A DNA stretch of 36,159 bases from a virus. The stretch is from IMG/VR virus record IMGVR_UViG_3300020185_000135, positions 1-36,159 of that record. One strand, 5' to 3'. Both the position numbers and the translations under genes were made by a program. The notes under the pieces were generated by a model, which ran no database searches, was not told the DNA's origin, and saw nothing but the letters and a program-made list of their open reading frames with translations. Shown one piece after another: positions 13,774 to 22,090 of the stretch. How positions within the stretch are numbered: the first letter of the stretch is position 1; each line of letters starts with the position of its first letter.

Positions 13774-13790
13774 TTGGGTTTTCTTGGGTT
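13774..13790. repeat. Paired TTGGGTT motifs upstream of promoter E
   Basis: TTGGGTTTTC at 13774 and TTGGGTTTTT at 13784, exactly 10 bp apart, about 20 bp upstream of the -33 element. The same arrangement occurs upstream of promoter A. The remainder of 13756-13836 is AT-rich with no gene. Confidence 0.5.
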
Positions 13791-13836
13791 TTTAACCTAG
13801 AAACCTTGTGGGTATTAACTAAAAAAAAATTAAAAA

Positions 13837-14157
13837 TTATTTTAGGATCTTCAAAAATCTTAACATTTTAATCAAAAATGGCTTTTGGGTTTGTACGTCT
13901 AGATCCCATTTTTTTGCTGTCTTTTCACCTTGAATATCTATGTTTTCAGTATCTAGATCAAACGACTGTGACTCTTTGTCTTTGGTAAATGTAAAGTCTA
14001 CTTTTTCACTATCAATGTCAAGAATAAATTTACCATTTTCTCTAATTATCTTAACGTCTGTTTTTGCTCCGTCAATGAAGATATTTAGATCTTTACGATT
14101 TGCTTTCCTTTTCGCTTTACGTTCTTGACGTTTTTCTTTTCGTTCTTCTTTGCTCAT
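13837..14157 (-). CDS. Unknown late protein with very basic N-terminus, 106 aa
   Basis: Residues 1-24 are almost all Lys, Arg and Glu (MSKEERKEKRQERKAKRKAN). The rest is an acidic, beta-like segment with a short basic tail. It is the last gene of the late operon, one base after the endolysin stop. A lysis or membrane-associated role is possible because of position only. No strong terminator follows, just T-rich sequence. Confidence 0.6.
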   Translation of the reverse strand: MSKEERKEKRQERKAKRKANRKDLNIFIDGAKTDVKIIRENGKFILDIDSEKVDFTFTKDKESQSFDLDTENIDIQGEKTAKKWDLDVQTQKPFLIKMLRFLKILK

Positions 14158-14158
14158 T

Positions 14159-14836
14159 TTATAACTGTTTTAACATCTTAATCATACGTGGACAAGGGTA
14201 TATGTCAATCTTGTCCGATCGTACTGAATTGTGCGTGTAAAGACCGTTTATACCTCTTAATGCTCTTTTAGAAACTTCCCAAAAGTCACATTCATTATAA
14301 GTTAGATCAATATTGTACCTTTCTCGCCAAAATACTAATAATTGACGTACACTTTCAATTTGCTCGTCGGTATATCTATGAAAATACTTGTGTCTTTTAT
14401 ATGATTCATCTAATATTGTAACTTGATCTCTAGGAACTTCTCCGTTTACGTAATTGTAGTATTTCTCTCCACGTTTAGTTAAGTACCCCCAATTACAAAT
14501 TTCGACACCTATTGAATTTTTATCTAGGATCTTGTAATCTATATTGTATGAAGAAAATACTTCACGTTTAACTCCCAAGTGATATGCCCAATATTTACTT
14601 GAAAATGCTTGACATATTTCACCATTTTTAGATTTCTTTGGATCTAATCCAGAAATTACTACACAGGTTGCTACTCTACCTCTACTATCTCGATCCCAGT
14701 GTTCAATACATCGTACACCACTAGAATTACCCGCAGTATGATGCAAATAAATTTGATCTTTACTTGTAGTTTGCTTGACATATTGATCAACTTCCATACC
14801 TACAAAATTGATCTCGGATAAATTTAGTTTTTTCAT
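14159..14836 (-). CDS. Endolysin, N-acetylmuramoyl-L-alanine amidase (Amidase_2 type)
   Basis: A 225-residue protein. Zinc-site residues of the amidase_2/PGRP fold are visible: LHHTAGN (31-37), the SIGVEICNWG strand, and THNSVRSDKIDIYPCP (201-216) with H202 and C215. It cleaves the bond between muramic acid and the stem peptide to lyse the host. It has no signal peptide, so export depends on the holin. It overlaps the small membrane protein by 4 bp and completes a lysis cassette of holin, membrane protein and amidase. Confidence 0.9.
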   Translation of the reverse strand: MKKLNLSEINFVGMEVDQYVKQTTSKDQIYLHHTAGNSSGVRCIEHWDRDSRGRVATCVVISGLDPKKSKNGEICQAFSSKYWAYHLGVKREVFSSYNIDYKILDKNSIGVEICNWGYLTKRGEKYYNYVNGEVPRDQVTILDESYKRHKYFHRYTDEQIESVRQLLVFWRERYNIDLTYNECDFWEVSKRALRGINGLYTHNSVRSDKIDIYPCPRMIKMLKQL

Positions 14837-15060
14837 TTTTTACAATTCCATTTTTTCCATATTGAATAACCTACAAATATTAGAATTAATATGCTAACTG
14901 TAGATCCACCAAAATCTGGTTTTTCCATAAATTTTTCTATGATCTCAAACTCTTTATTAAAAAGAGTTTTTTCAATTAGAATTGTATCATTTTTATAAAT
15001 AGTATCAACTATAATATGATTACCATTAATTACTGTATCGCAATGCAAAGTATCATTCAT
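14833..15060 (-). CDS. Small single-pass membrane protein of the lysis cassette, 75 aa
   Basis: A polar N-terminal region is followed by one transmembrane segment (residues 53-68) and a short basic tail (KKWNCKK). It overlaps both the holin and the endolysin genes by 4 bp. A holin partner, antiholin or spanin-like role is likely from position. It has neither a lipobox nor a signal peptide, so a classical spanin is not supported. Confidence 0.65.
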   Translation of the reverse strand: MNDTLHCDTVINGNHIIVDTIYKNDTILIEKTLFNKEFEIIEKFMEKPDFGGSTVSILILIFVGYSIWKKWNCKK

Positions 15061-15368
15061 TTTTTTGTCCGTTTTTTGACCAAATCAAGTACGTAATCAT
15101 AAAAATCTTCAAATACAAGATCTATTTTTTCCGTTATCTCATTCGCCAACCAACCCACTACAAAGGAAATTAAAATTACTAGTTTTGGAGTTAATTCGTC
15201 ATACCAAATCTCAACTACTCCTATAAGAGAATAACTTAAGACTCCTGCAACGATTACACTTGTAAATATAGCACTTAATTTTAACTTCTTTTTTACTGAT
15301 TTTGCGAAAGCACCAATCATACCGATCATAATTGCAAATAAATCCGTAAATTGCTCTAGTCCTTTCAT
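15057..15368 (-). CDS. Holin
   Basis: A 103-residue membrane protein: a hydrophobic N-terminal segment (about 9-24), then transmembrane segments at about 31-52 and 61-77, and a charged C-terminal tail ending KKRTKK. Size, topology and coupling to the endolysin cassette are typical of phage holins, which form the inner-membrane lesion that releases the endolysin. Confidence 0.78.
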   Translation of the reverse strand: MKGLEQFTDLFAIMIGMIGAFAKSVKKKLKLSAIFTSVIVAGVLSYSLIGVVEIWYDELTPKLVILISFVVGWLANEITEKIDLVFEDFYDYVLDLVKKRTKK

Positions 15369-15697
15369 TACAATCCTGTGTTTAGAGTTAAGAAAGTTTC
15401 AAAAGTAAGTGCATTAAAAGGAGTTTTACCGTCTGTTACTATATTATTAGCAAACTCACTTGATAATATTGTAAACATTCTAGATCCATGAAAAATCTCA
15501 ACAGAATTAACAACCCATACAGTACCTAATTTTGGATCTTCAATTAATTCGTAATTCAACGAAAAATTGCTAGATTTAGGTAGATAAGAGGTTGTGAATC
15601 TTGTAGGCAATCCAGAAACTTTTGGTGCTTCGTCAGTAACATTAAATTGTAAATAGTTATTAACGATTGTTATAATTATGCTAGTTCTTTGATACAT
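15368..15697 (-). CDS. Unknown late protein between fibre and holin genes, 109 aa
   Basis: A beta-rich soluble protein (MYQRTSIIITIVNNYLQFNV) with a one-base overlap to the holin gene. Location and composition suggest a small virion or fibre-associated protein. No domain is recognised. Confidence 0.6.
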   Translation of the reverse strand: MYQRTSIIITIVNNYLQFNVTDEAPKVSGLPTRFTTSYLPKSSNFSLNYELIEDPKLGTVWVVNSVEIFHGSRMFTILSSEFANNIVTDGKTPFNALTFETFLTLNTGL

Positions 15698-15716
15698 TTT
15701 TTTTTGGTTTTTTTAG

Positions 15717-17201
15717 TTAAAAATACGTTCTGTTTCTTTTAAATTTATCAGATACTTCACAAGTCAATTGTGCTTTTCTAGATAATTTGTAATATTCTAT
15801 TTCTGGAGAGTCACTTACTATTACAGGCACGTCAATATACCGATAAGAGTGATTGTGTGCATTATAATCCGAAATGTATAGTTCATTCTCCGATAACAAA
15901 TATAAGTCAATTAACGGCTTAATTATACATTCTGTACTTGGATCTGTTATTATTTCATAAGTATTTAGGTTTTCACGTTGAACTCTCTTCATCTCACGAT
16001 TACCATAAATAATATTATCGATCTCCGTATTTGGTTGTCTATTACCAATGTATCCATAAAATCTAAACGTATCCACAATATTTGTTCCCGTAAAATCTAA
16101 ACCACTTGTTTCATGTACACCATTAAAAACAACTTTAATCCTAGCGGTTTGTAATGCGTTTTCAATAGAATATTGCATAAGATTATAAGTACCATAAATG
16201 TAAGATCCATTTACACCCGCAATTTCGTATCTAACTCTTAATTCGTAACAACCTTGTCCGTACTTTGTGAGAACTTCTGACCAATTGATTGTAATCCATA
16301 TTGCATTATCTTCATTTGGAAACGAATTTAAATCAAATACAATACCCGTATCTGCTCCGTTTTTCCATAACTCAAAAAATACTGTATCTGTTGGATCACT
16401 TATTTTGATCCATGCACTTGTTACATCATTTTCAAATGAATCACCCGAATTACTTGCTAGAATCATGTATTTACAACAACAACCTTTGTCACCTCGATCT
16501 TCTTCAATAAATGGACTCGGTAATTTAATTGATTGTAAACTTCTTTTAGTTCGATCTTCAATTCCACAAGTTTTACAATCCGCAGCACTTGTATAGTTTT
16601 CCCACCCTGACAATACCGCAGTCCAATCGTCTAGAGTTCCAATAGGACATAAAATATCAAAACTCAATGTAGCAATAACAATTATACCATTTGGACCAGT
16701 CACGATCTCCCAATATCCTAGTCCATTCCAACGTATAAAATGTGCTAATCCATTTACATAAAATATAAATTGTAATCTATTACCATATATACCGCTTGTT
16801 TGTGCTACAACTGTTGTTGCAGGTATACCAGTAGATTGATTTGAAAATGTAATTTCTATACCACATTGACAATCACCAATTTCTGGAGGATTTAAACAAT
16901 CTGAAACTTCAAAATAATCCAACGAATTTGCGTTCCAAATTGCTGGTGAAGATCCAATTGGCGGACATGGTGAAACAATTTTTGAATCTGCTGCACTTGG
17001 GTAAGTAGGAAAAGGAAAACCACCCAATGTACTAATCCAATTACCTTGAGCCGGATAGTAATACAAATAATAAGTATTCCCACTTGTCGGGTCTGTCCAT
17101 TCGTAATATGGCTTACCATTATAAGTACCTATTGGAGTGATCTCAATTGTAACATTGACACCCGTTGTTTCTTTATATGTTATCCTTATGCAATCACACA
17201 C
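15717..17201 (-). CDS. Probable tail fibre or receptor-binding protein, 494 aa, GTG start
   Basis: A large, beta-rich, cysteine-rich protein. It starts at GTG (17201) with CDCIRITY and contains several CxxC/CxC-type clusters, including GDCQCGIE near 120 and a CCC run in GDKGCCCKY near 240. Many NG, YG and aromatic repeats suggest carbohydrate-binding beta domains. It lies at the end of the tail module before the lysis genes, the usual place for receptor-binding proteins. The exact receptor is unknown. No ATG occurs near the start, so the GTG is chosen. Confidence 0.6.
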   Translation of the reverse strand: MCDCIRITYKETTGVNVTIEITPIGTYNGKPYYEWTDPTSGNTYYLYYYPAQGNWISTLGGFPFPTYPSAADSKIVSPCPPIGSSPAIWNANSLDYFEVSDCLNPPEIGDCQCGIEITFSNQSTGIPATTVVAQTSGIYGNRLQFIFYVNGLAHFIRWNGLGYWEIVTGPNGIIVIATLSFDILCPIGTLDDWTAVLSGWENYTSAADCKTCGIEDRTKRSLQSIKLPSPFIEEDRGDKGCCCKYMILASNSGDSFENDVTSAWIKISDPTDTVFFELWKNGADTGIVFDLNSFPNEDNAIWITINWSEVLTKYGQGCYELRVRYEIAGVNGSYIYGTYNLMQYSIENALQTARIKVVFNGVHETSGLDFTGTNIVDTFRFYGYIGNRQPNTEIDNIIYGNREMKRVQRENLNTYEIITDPSTECIIKPLIDLYLLSENELYISDYNAHNHSYRYIDVPVIVSDSPEIEYYKLSRKAQLTCEVSDKFKRNRTYF

Positions 17202-17205
17202 TACG

Positions 17206-17877
17206 TTATGAATTTATTTGTTTCCAATAATTGTCTACATGATCGTAAAAAAATGCTACTGTGTCCCAAGCACGAATTGTTAGATCTTGGTTATTTACTA
17301 AACGAAATTGATTACCCGATGTAGACAAAGCGTCTTCATGAGTGAAAGTCAATTGATTTGCCGCATCTGAATTTTGTATACGTATTACTCTATGAAAACC
17401 AACTGCTGGAGCAACCATTCCTGTTACCTTTAAACCACTAGATGTAGTTAATAGTCGAATGTAGTTAAGATCATTAAAACTCGGTACAGTACTACCAAAA
17501 TTGTTTATATCTCCACTAATTGCAAAACTTGTAATCTCTTTTATTTGATCGTTACCAATTGCATTTGATTTGTCAAACGCATCGTCATTAATACCCGTTG
17601 GATCATAAACAGAAGAGTCCATATCACCATACACTATCGGTGTAACCCAACTTAATATTCCAGCACCATTTGTTTCAAGTATTTGACCCGAAGATCCGTC
17701 TGAAAATGGAAAGGTATAACTTACGTTAATTGTACCTGCTAAAATACCCGCTTTAATATATGATCCTTTGATTTTTGCCGTTTGATAAGAACTACCGTCC
17801 CAATAGTCAATGTCATAATAATCGTCATCACCAAACGTGAATCTTTCTAGTACGTAATTGTGTATTTGTATACTCAT
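17206..17877 (-). CDS. Tail fibre-like protein, 223 aa
   Basis: An N-terminal beta domain is followed by GSSGQILETNGAGILSWVTP (about residues 61-80), a stretch common in phage and fibre proteins as a repeat unit ending in a shaft, and then a beta-rich C-terminus. It overlaps the upstream tail-tip gene by one base. Probably a host-contact component. Confidence 0.68.
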   Translation of the reverse strand: MSIQIHNYVLERFTFGDDDYYDIDYWDGSSYQTAKIKGSYIKAGILAGTINVSYTFPFSDGSSGQILETNGAGILSWVTPIVYGDMDSSVYDPTGINDDAFDKSNAIGNDQIKEITSFAISGDINNFGSTVPSFNDLNYIRLLTTSSGLKVTGMVAPAVGFHRVIRIQNSDAANQLTFTHEDALSTSGNQFRLVNNQDLTIRAWDTVAFFYDHVDNYWKQINS

Positions 17878-20192
17878 TATGCTAATTGTTTGTTTACATT
17901 ATTTGTCGTTTCTTTTTGCACGTTATTTGTTGTAGATTTTAACGACAAAGCACTATCACTACAACCTTTAATTTTTGATGTTATTTTACAACCATTATCT
18001 AGATTTAAAAAATTAGGGTTTAAAAATGCTTCTAGTCTTGCTACATCTGGAGTCGGATATGAAATGGTTATTTTACTACCAATAATTGCTGTTAATGGAT
18101 TAACTGCATTTGTACGATCTATAACACTAGATAAAATGAATCTAGGGTTTGATTCCGTTGGCTCTATTGTAATCTGTCCCCAAACTGAATTTTGATCCCA
18201 AGATCCACTACCTACTAAAGTATGATCACATACAATACGATTTGTTTCATCTTCAATAATAACTTGTACTTCTTGACCCGTTGTTTCTCTATATATTTTT
18301 ATACTCTGTGTAATATTTGGGTTACTATCATAATCGGCAATATTAAAAGGTACTCTTTTAAATTGTGTTACGTCTTGAGCAGTTACACCAATTTTTACAA
18401 AAACACCCCATATTCCAGTATTGTCAAACGGAACCCAATTTTTAACTTGATTGTTTGGGAAGAAATCTGTACTTGCGTTGGTTTGTGCAATCCAATATCT
18501 CCAATTGTTTATAAACGGATAGTACAAATTAACTCCATACGTTAATGGAGTATCTAGTGTTGGATTTAATGAAATAACACAATCTCTTTTTTCACTTGTA
18601 CTAGGCAATTGTATGTTTATTGGAGTAGAATTATTTAACAATATAACTCCGTCATTATTACTTGGTATTGGAGTTAAATTAAAAAATGCTTGTTGCAAAA
18701 TAAACTCTTCATTTGTACTTTGATTATAAGCCACAATTTGTGCATAAAGAGATTGATAGGGTTTGTTTTTTGACAACTGAAAGTTACAACCAAATCCAAT
18801 ATCATCTTCCGTATTTGAATCATACTGAATTGTGTTACCCAATATAACCATAGTGTTTTGACCATGATCTAGAAAATCTTGTTGATCTAAAACTAAATTT
18901 TCAAACTCTGGTAAAACAATTGAAACTTGTTTGTTAAAAATAACACAATTTATTTCGTCAATTTTAACCCACAGGATCATATTTCTGTCCCCTTGATCAT
19001 TGTTATTCATGAAAGTAATAAACTCGGGATTCGGACTAAAAGTTACATCAGCGGTTAATTCATTACCAACAATAGATAAGTTTGATAATTCTAGATCATA
19101 ATTTGCACCGTCAGGATTTGTTGCACTTGTATTTGGTCCAGAAATATTATAAGAATATGCTACCATACTCAAGTCCATTTGACTTTGAGGTTTGTTTTTA
19201 TGATATGCGTCACTTAAGGATTTAAAAGATCCACCTAAAGCAATAGCATTTGGTGTTGTTAAAAGAGCATCACTTTGTATTTTTATTGTTTTAGTTGTTG
19301 CTTGGGTATAGTCTAGTTCATCGATGTCTTGCACCATTGTAAACGTCTGTGTACCAACATTATATGGCTCATCGAATCTACCAGTATTACAATCCATTAA
19401 ATACGTTTGATCTCTTGTATTTGTAACGTCACCTATGTTACGACCATAGTTAACAGATAATGCTAAATTTATACAATCACCTAAAGTGAATAGATCTTGT
19501 CTATAAAAACCACTAATAACAAATTCAATCTCCAATAAATAATACCGAATAGTAGATGACTCTGTTCCAACTTCTGTTGAAGTAATATCGGTAATTTTAT
19601 TTGACAAAATATACATACCCGATTGATTACTAGAGGGTACTCCGTCATAAAATTGCGTTGTTACCATATTACCTACATCTCCATAACTAAATCTAGATAC
19701 TTCAGAATCAATGATCGAATTACGACTACCACCTGATTGAAAAGGAACAAAATTTAGATACGTAAATAATTGAGAATATTGCTGTCTTGATCCACTACTA
19801 TTTTGATAGTCCGTAGTTACTGCAATAATGTCCGTTGTAACATCAAATGTAGGTAATGTAGCACTATACGTAATTGAATCATTTGTAATACCTAAAATTA
19901 TCAAATTTGTCGATGTTATTACTCCTGTTGTCGTATTTTGTACGGTCATAAGAACATTGTCATTAATTCTAAAACCCTCTTGCAAAGGATCTCTAGGATA
20001 AACTAATGTATTTTGACCACCAATTTGAATGTGAGAAGACGGTTCAAACGAAAAACTTGTTATTGAAATTACAGCACGTAATTTAAACCTACCAATAAAA
20101 CGATCTCCCGTATTACCTTTTAAATCTGGGTAAATATCAAACGTGGGTGTTTGAAGATCTTGAAATTCTTTATTTACTAAACCTATCGGCAT
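17877..20192 (-). CDS. Tail-tip/baseplate-type structural protein, 771 aa
   Basis: A large beta-rich soluble protein with no cysteine cluster until the C-terminus (GCSDSALS). It follows the 567-residue distal tail protein and a 74-residue coiled coil, and precedes the fibres, as siphovirus tail-tip proteins do. No enzymatic motif was found. The last 25 residues are Thr/Asn/Lys-rich and probably flexible. Confidence 0.62.
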   Translation of the reverse strand: MPIGLVNKEFQDLQTPTFDIYPDLKGNTGDRFIGRFKLRAVISITSFSFEPSSHIQIGGQNTLVYPRDPLQEGFRINDNVLMTVQNTTTGVITSTNLIILGITNDSITYSATLPTFDVTTDIIAVTTDYQNSSGSRQQYSQLFTYLNFVPFQSGGSRNSIIDSEVSRFSYGDVGNMVTTQFYDGVPSSNQSGMYILSNKITDITSTEVGTESSTIRYYLLEIEFVISGFYRQDLFTLGDCINLALSVNYGRNIGDVTNTRDQTYLMDCNTGRFDEPYNVGTQTFTMVQDIDELDYTQATTKTIKIQSDALLTTPNAIALGGSFKSLSDAYHKNKPQSQMDLSMVAYSYNISGPNTSATNPDGANYDLELSNLSIVGNELTADVTFSPNPEFITFMNNNDQGDRNMILWVKIDEINCVIFNKQVSIVLPEFENLVLDQQDFLDHGQNTMVILGNTIQYDSNTEDDIGFGCNFQLSKNKPYQSLYAQIVAYNQSTNEEFILQQAFFNLTPIPSNNDGVILLNNSTPINIQLPSTSEKRDCVISLNPTLDTPLTYGVNLYYPFINNWRYWIAQTNASTDFFPNNQVKNWVPFDNTGIWGVFVKIGVTAQDVTQFKRVPFNIADYDSNPNITQSIKIYRETTGQEVQVIIEDETNRIVCDHTLVGSGSWDQNSVWGQITIEPTESNPRFILSSVIDRTNAVNPLTAIIGSKITISYPTPDVARLEAFLNPNFLNLDNGCKITSKIKGCSDSALSLKSTTNNVQKETTNNVNKQLA

Positions 20193-20394
20193 ACTTCTTT
20201 TGTAGTTTCATTGCTTCTTCAAAGTTACCATTTTTCACTGCATTTATCACATTAACAATATCTTTTTTTGCATCTACCCCCTCATCACTAGGTTTGTCAG
20301 CCATGTCTTTTTGCAAATCCATACTTAATTTTTGTAGATTTTTTCTTACGTTTTTTAGATCAACTTTTAATTGATCGAGTATTTGATTATTCAT
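20170..20394 (-). CDS. Small coiled-coil tail protein, 74 aa
   Basis: Almost entirely helical with heptad-like leucine/lysine spacing (LDQLKVDLKNVRKNLQKL). It overlaps the 771-aa gene by 23 bp and the upstream tail gene by 8 bp. A connector or chaperone for tail-tip assembly is plausible. Confidence 0.6.
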   Translation of the reverse strand: MNNQILDQLKVDLKNVRKNLQKLSMDLQKDMADKPSDEGVDAKKDIVNVINAVKNGNFEEAMKLQKKYADRFSK

Positions 20395-22090
20395 TTATTA
20401 CGATATTTGTTACTTTTCCTTGAGCATAATTACTAGGTTTTTTGTACGACACGTTTGCAAAACCTTTCTCATCTATATATTCTAGTCTTAAGATCTCACA
20501 AATTTGACCGTCTATTTCTGCATAATTATTGTCTAATAGATTAACAAAGTCTTGTGATCTTATTCTAATACGAGCATTTTCCCGTATCTCATACGAATTT
20601 AACGTTATTTGATTTATGTAATGGTATTTGTCCCACAACGTCTTTGCGGACAAGTAATCGTACCAATCGGTCGGTTGTCGATCATTAACTAAATACAAAA
20701 CTTTTGTTGTACCAAAAAATTGACTACCAATTTGTAACATACCAATTCGACTTGTTACAGTACCAGAAAAATCAGTACCATTACCAAACGTGAGTATGGC
20801 GGTAAGTAGATCAATAATAGTAAAAACTCCAAACACTATTTTTTCTGCATAAGATAATTCCGTTTTTCTAGATCCTAATGCTAAAGATATATTTACTTCT
20901 TGTAAAGATTTTATTGATACTAAATCTTCATTGATAAAATTAATTGATTCTGTACTAAATTCGGCATCATTATATTCGTAAATTTTGTCGCTTGTATGCA
21001 AGTCTGTATAATCGATTTGATAGTGCATATAATACCTTTTCCAAACTTCTTCTGTATTGTACCTAAAAGCATCACTTCTATCACTTTGCAAAACTAACGC
21101 TGGAAGTATCTCCATGTTCACTAGATTTTCCCAATAATCTCTACGTTCAAATTCAACAACATTATTTGATATGCGAGTACGAGCATTAAACATTACTTCC
21201 ATTTGTTCAAATAAAGACCAAACGGTAGGTATTGAATCACTACCACCAGGCAAACCTGTACTCCACACGTTATTGAGTAAACTAGGTACTAGGTTTTCAA
21301 ATATACTTTTTCCCTCTTTTAACAATGGTACAGGCAATATAGTTATACCACTAATCTCATCTAATAATGTACTTTGAAAAGTATACCCAAATTCTTGACA
21401 ACTAACTTCCATTAATTCAATCACCTTACAACCTTTGAGATACTGAACTGGCGGATAAATGATCTCAATTAATCTATTCAATAATTCTATAATTAACAAA
21501 TACAATGCCGCTATATAAATAAGACGAGCCGCTAACTTAATAGCCGATGCAATTACATCACTAGGATCTAAACCAATTGCATCTTGGAATTCTGCTATTG
21601 CAAATTGAAGATCTTGTATTGCTTCGGCAAAAGTTTTGTACAAACTAAATAATGTAATTGCTGTTGTAAATGCTAACTCCGCTTGGTTATCTTTTACTAT
21701 CAAATATGGTACATCAATTGTATTAAATTGAACACCTTTAGTCAACAATAATTCAAAACTTGTTCCTACTGCTTTATCATAGAAGTTATCCCAGTTTTTT
21801 CTTTGCTTAATTGTAACTTCAACTTCATGGTCTTTCCACAATACGTTATCTAGGAGATCTATATAATACTCTAAAGTTACATTGTAACTTAATTCTATTC
21901 GATATGGAATACCCTCAAATACACCCTGTGTATCAACATGATTTTTTACAAGATCGTATGCTTCTCTAGTTAATACGATAGTATCTGTATTTAACTTTAA
22001 AATTTCTGGATCACCAGTAAAGTCACTAACAAGTCCAATGTCATTAATATTACGTGGTGATACTTCTATTCCATTAATAAAATGTTTCAT
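20387..22090 (-). CDS. Distal tail / hub-like protein, 567 aa
   Basis: It follows the tape measure gene with a 4-bp overlap. The N-terminal 150 residues are beta-rich. A hydrophobic stretch at about 180-222 (including AARLIYIAALYLLIIELL) could be a membrane-penetrating or buried helix. The C-terminus is beta-rich again. The position after the tape measure is that of the distal tail or tail-hub protein. Membrane insertion during DNA entry is speculative. Confidence 0.62.
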   Translation of the reverse strand: MKHFINGIEVSPRNINDIGLVSDFTGDPEILKLNTDTIVLTREAYDLVKNHVDTQGVFEGIPYRIELSYNVTLEYYIDLLDNVLWKDHEVEVTIKQRKNWDNFYDKAVGTSFELLLTKGVQFNTIDVPYLIVKDNQAELAFTTAITLFSLYKTFAEAIQDLQFAIAEFQDAIGLDPSDVIASAIKLAARLIYIAALYLLIIELLNRLIEIIYPPVQYLKGCKVIELMEVSCQEFGYTFQSTLLDEISGITILPVPLLKEGKSIFENLVPSLLNNVWSTGLPGGSDSIPTVWSLFEQMEVMFNARTRISNNVVEFERRDYWENLVNMEILPALVLQSDRSDAFRYNTEEVWKRYYMHYQIDYTDLHTSDKIYEYNDAEFSTESINFINEDLVSIKSLQEVNISLALGSRKTELSYAEKIVFGVFTIIDLLTAILTFGNGTDFSGTVTSRIGMLQIGSQFFGTTKVLYLVNDRQPTDWYDYLSAKTLWDKYHYINQITLNSYEIRENARIRIRSQDFVNLLDNNYAEIDGQICEILRLEYIDEKGFANVSYKKPSNYAQGKVTNIVINE

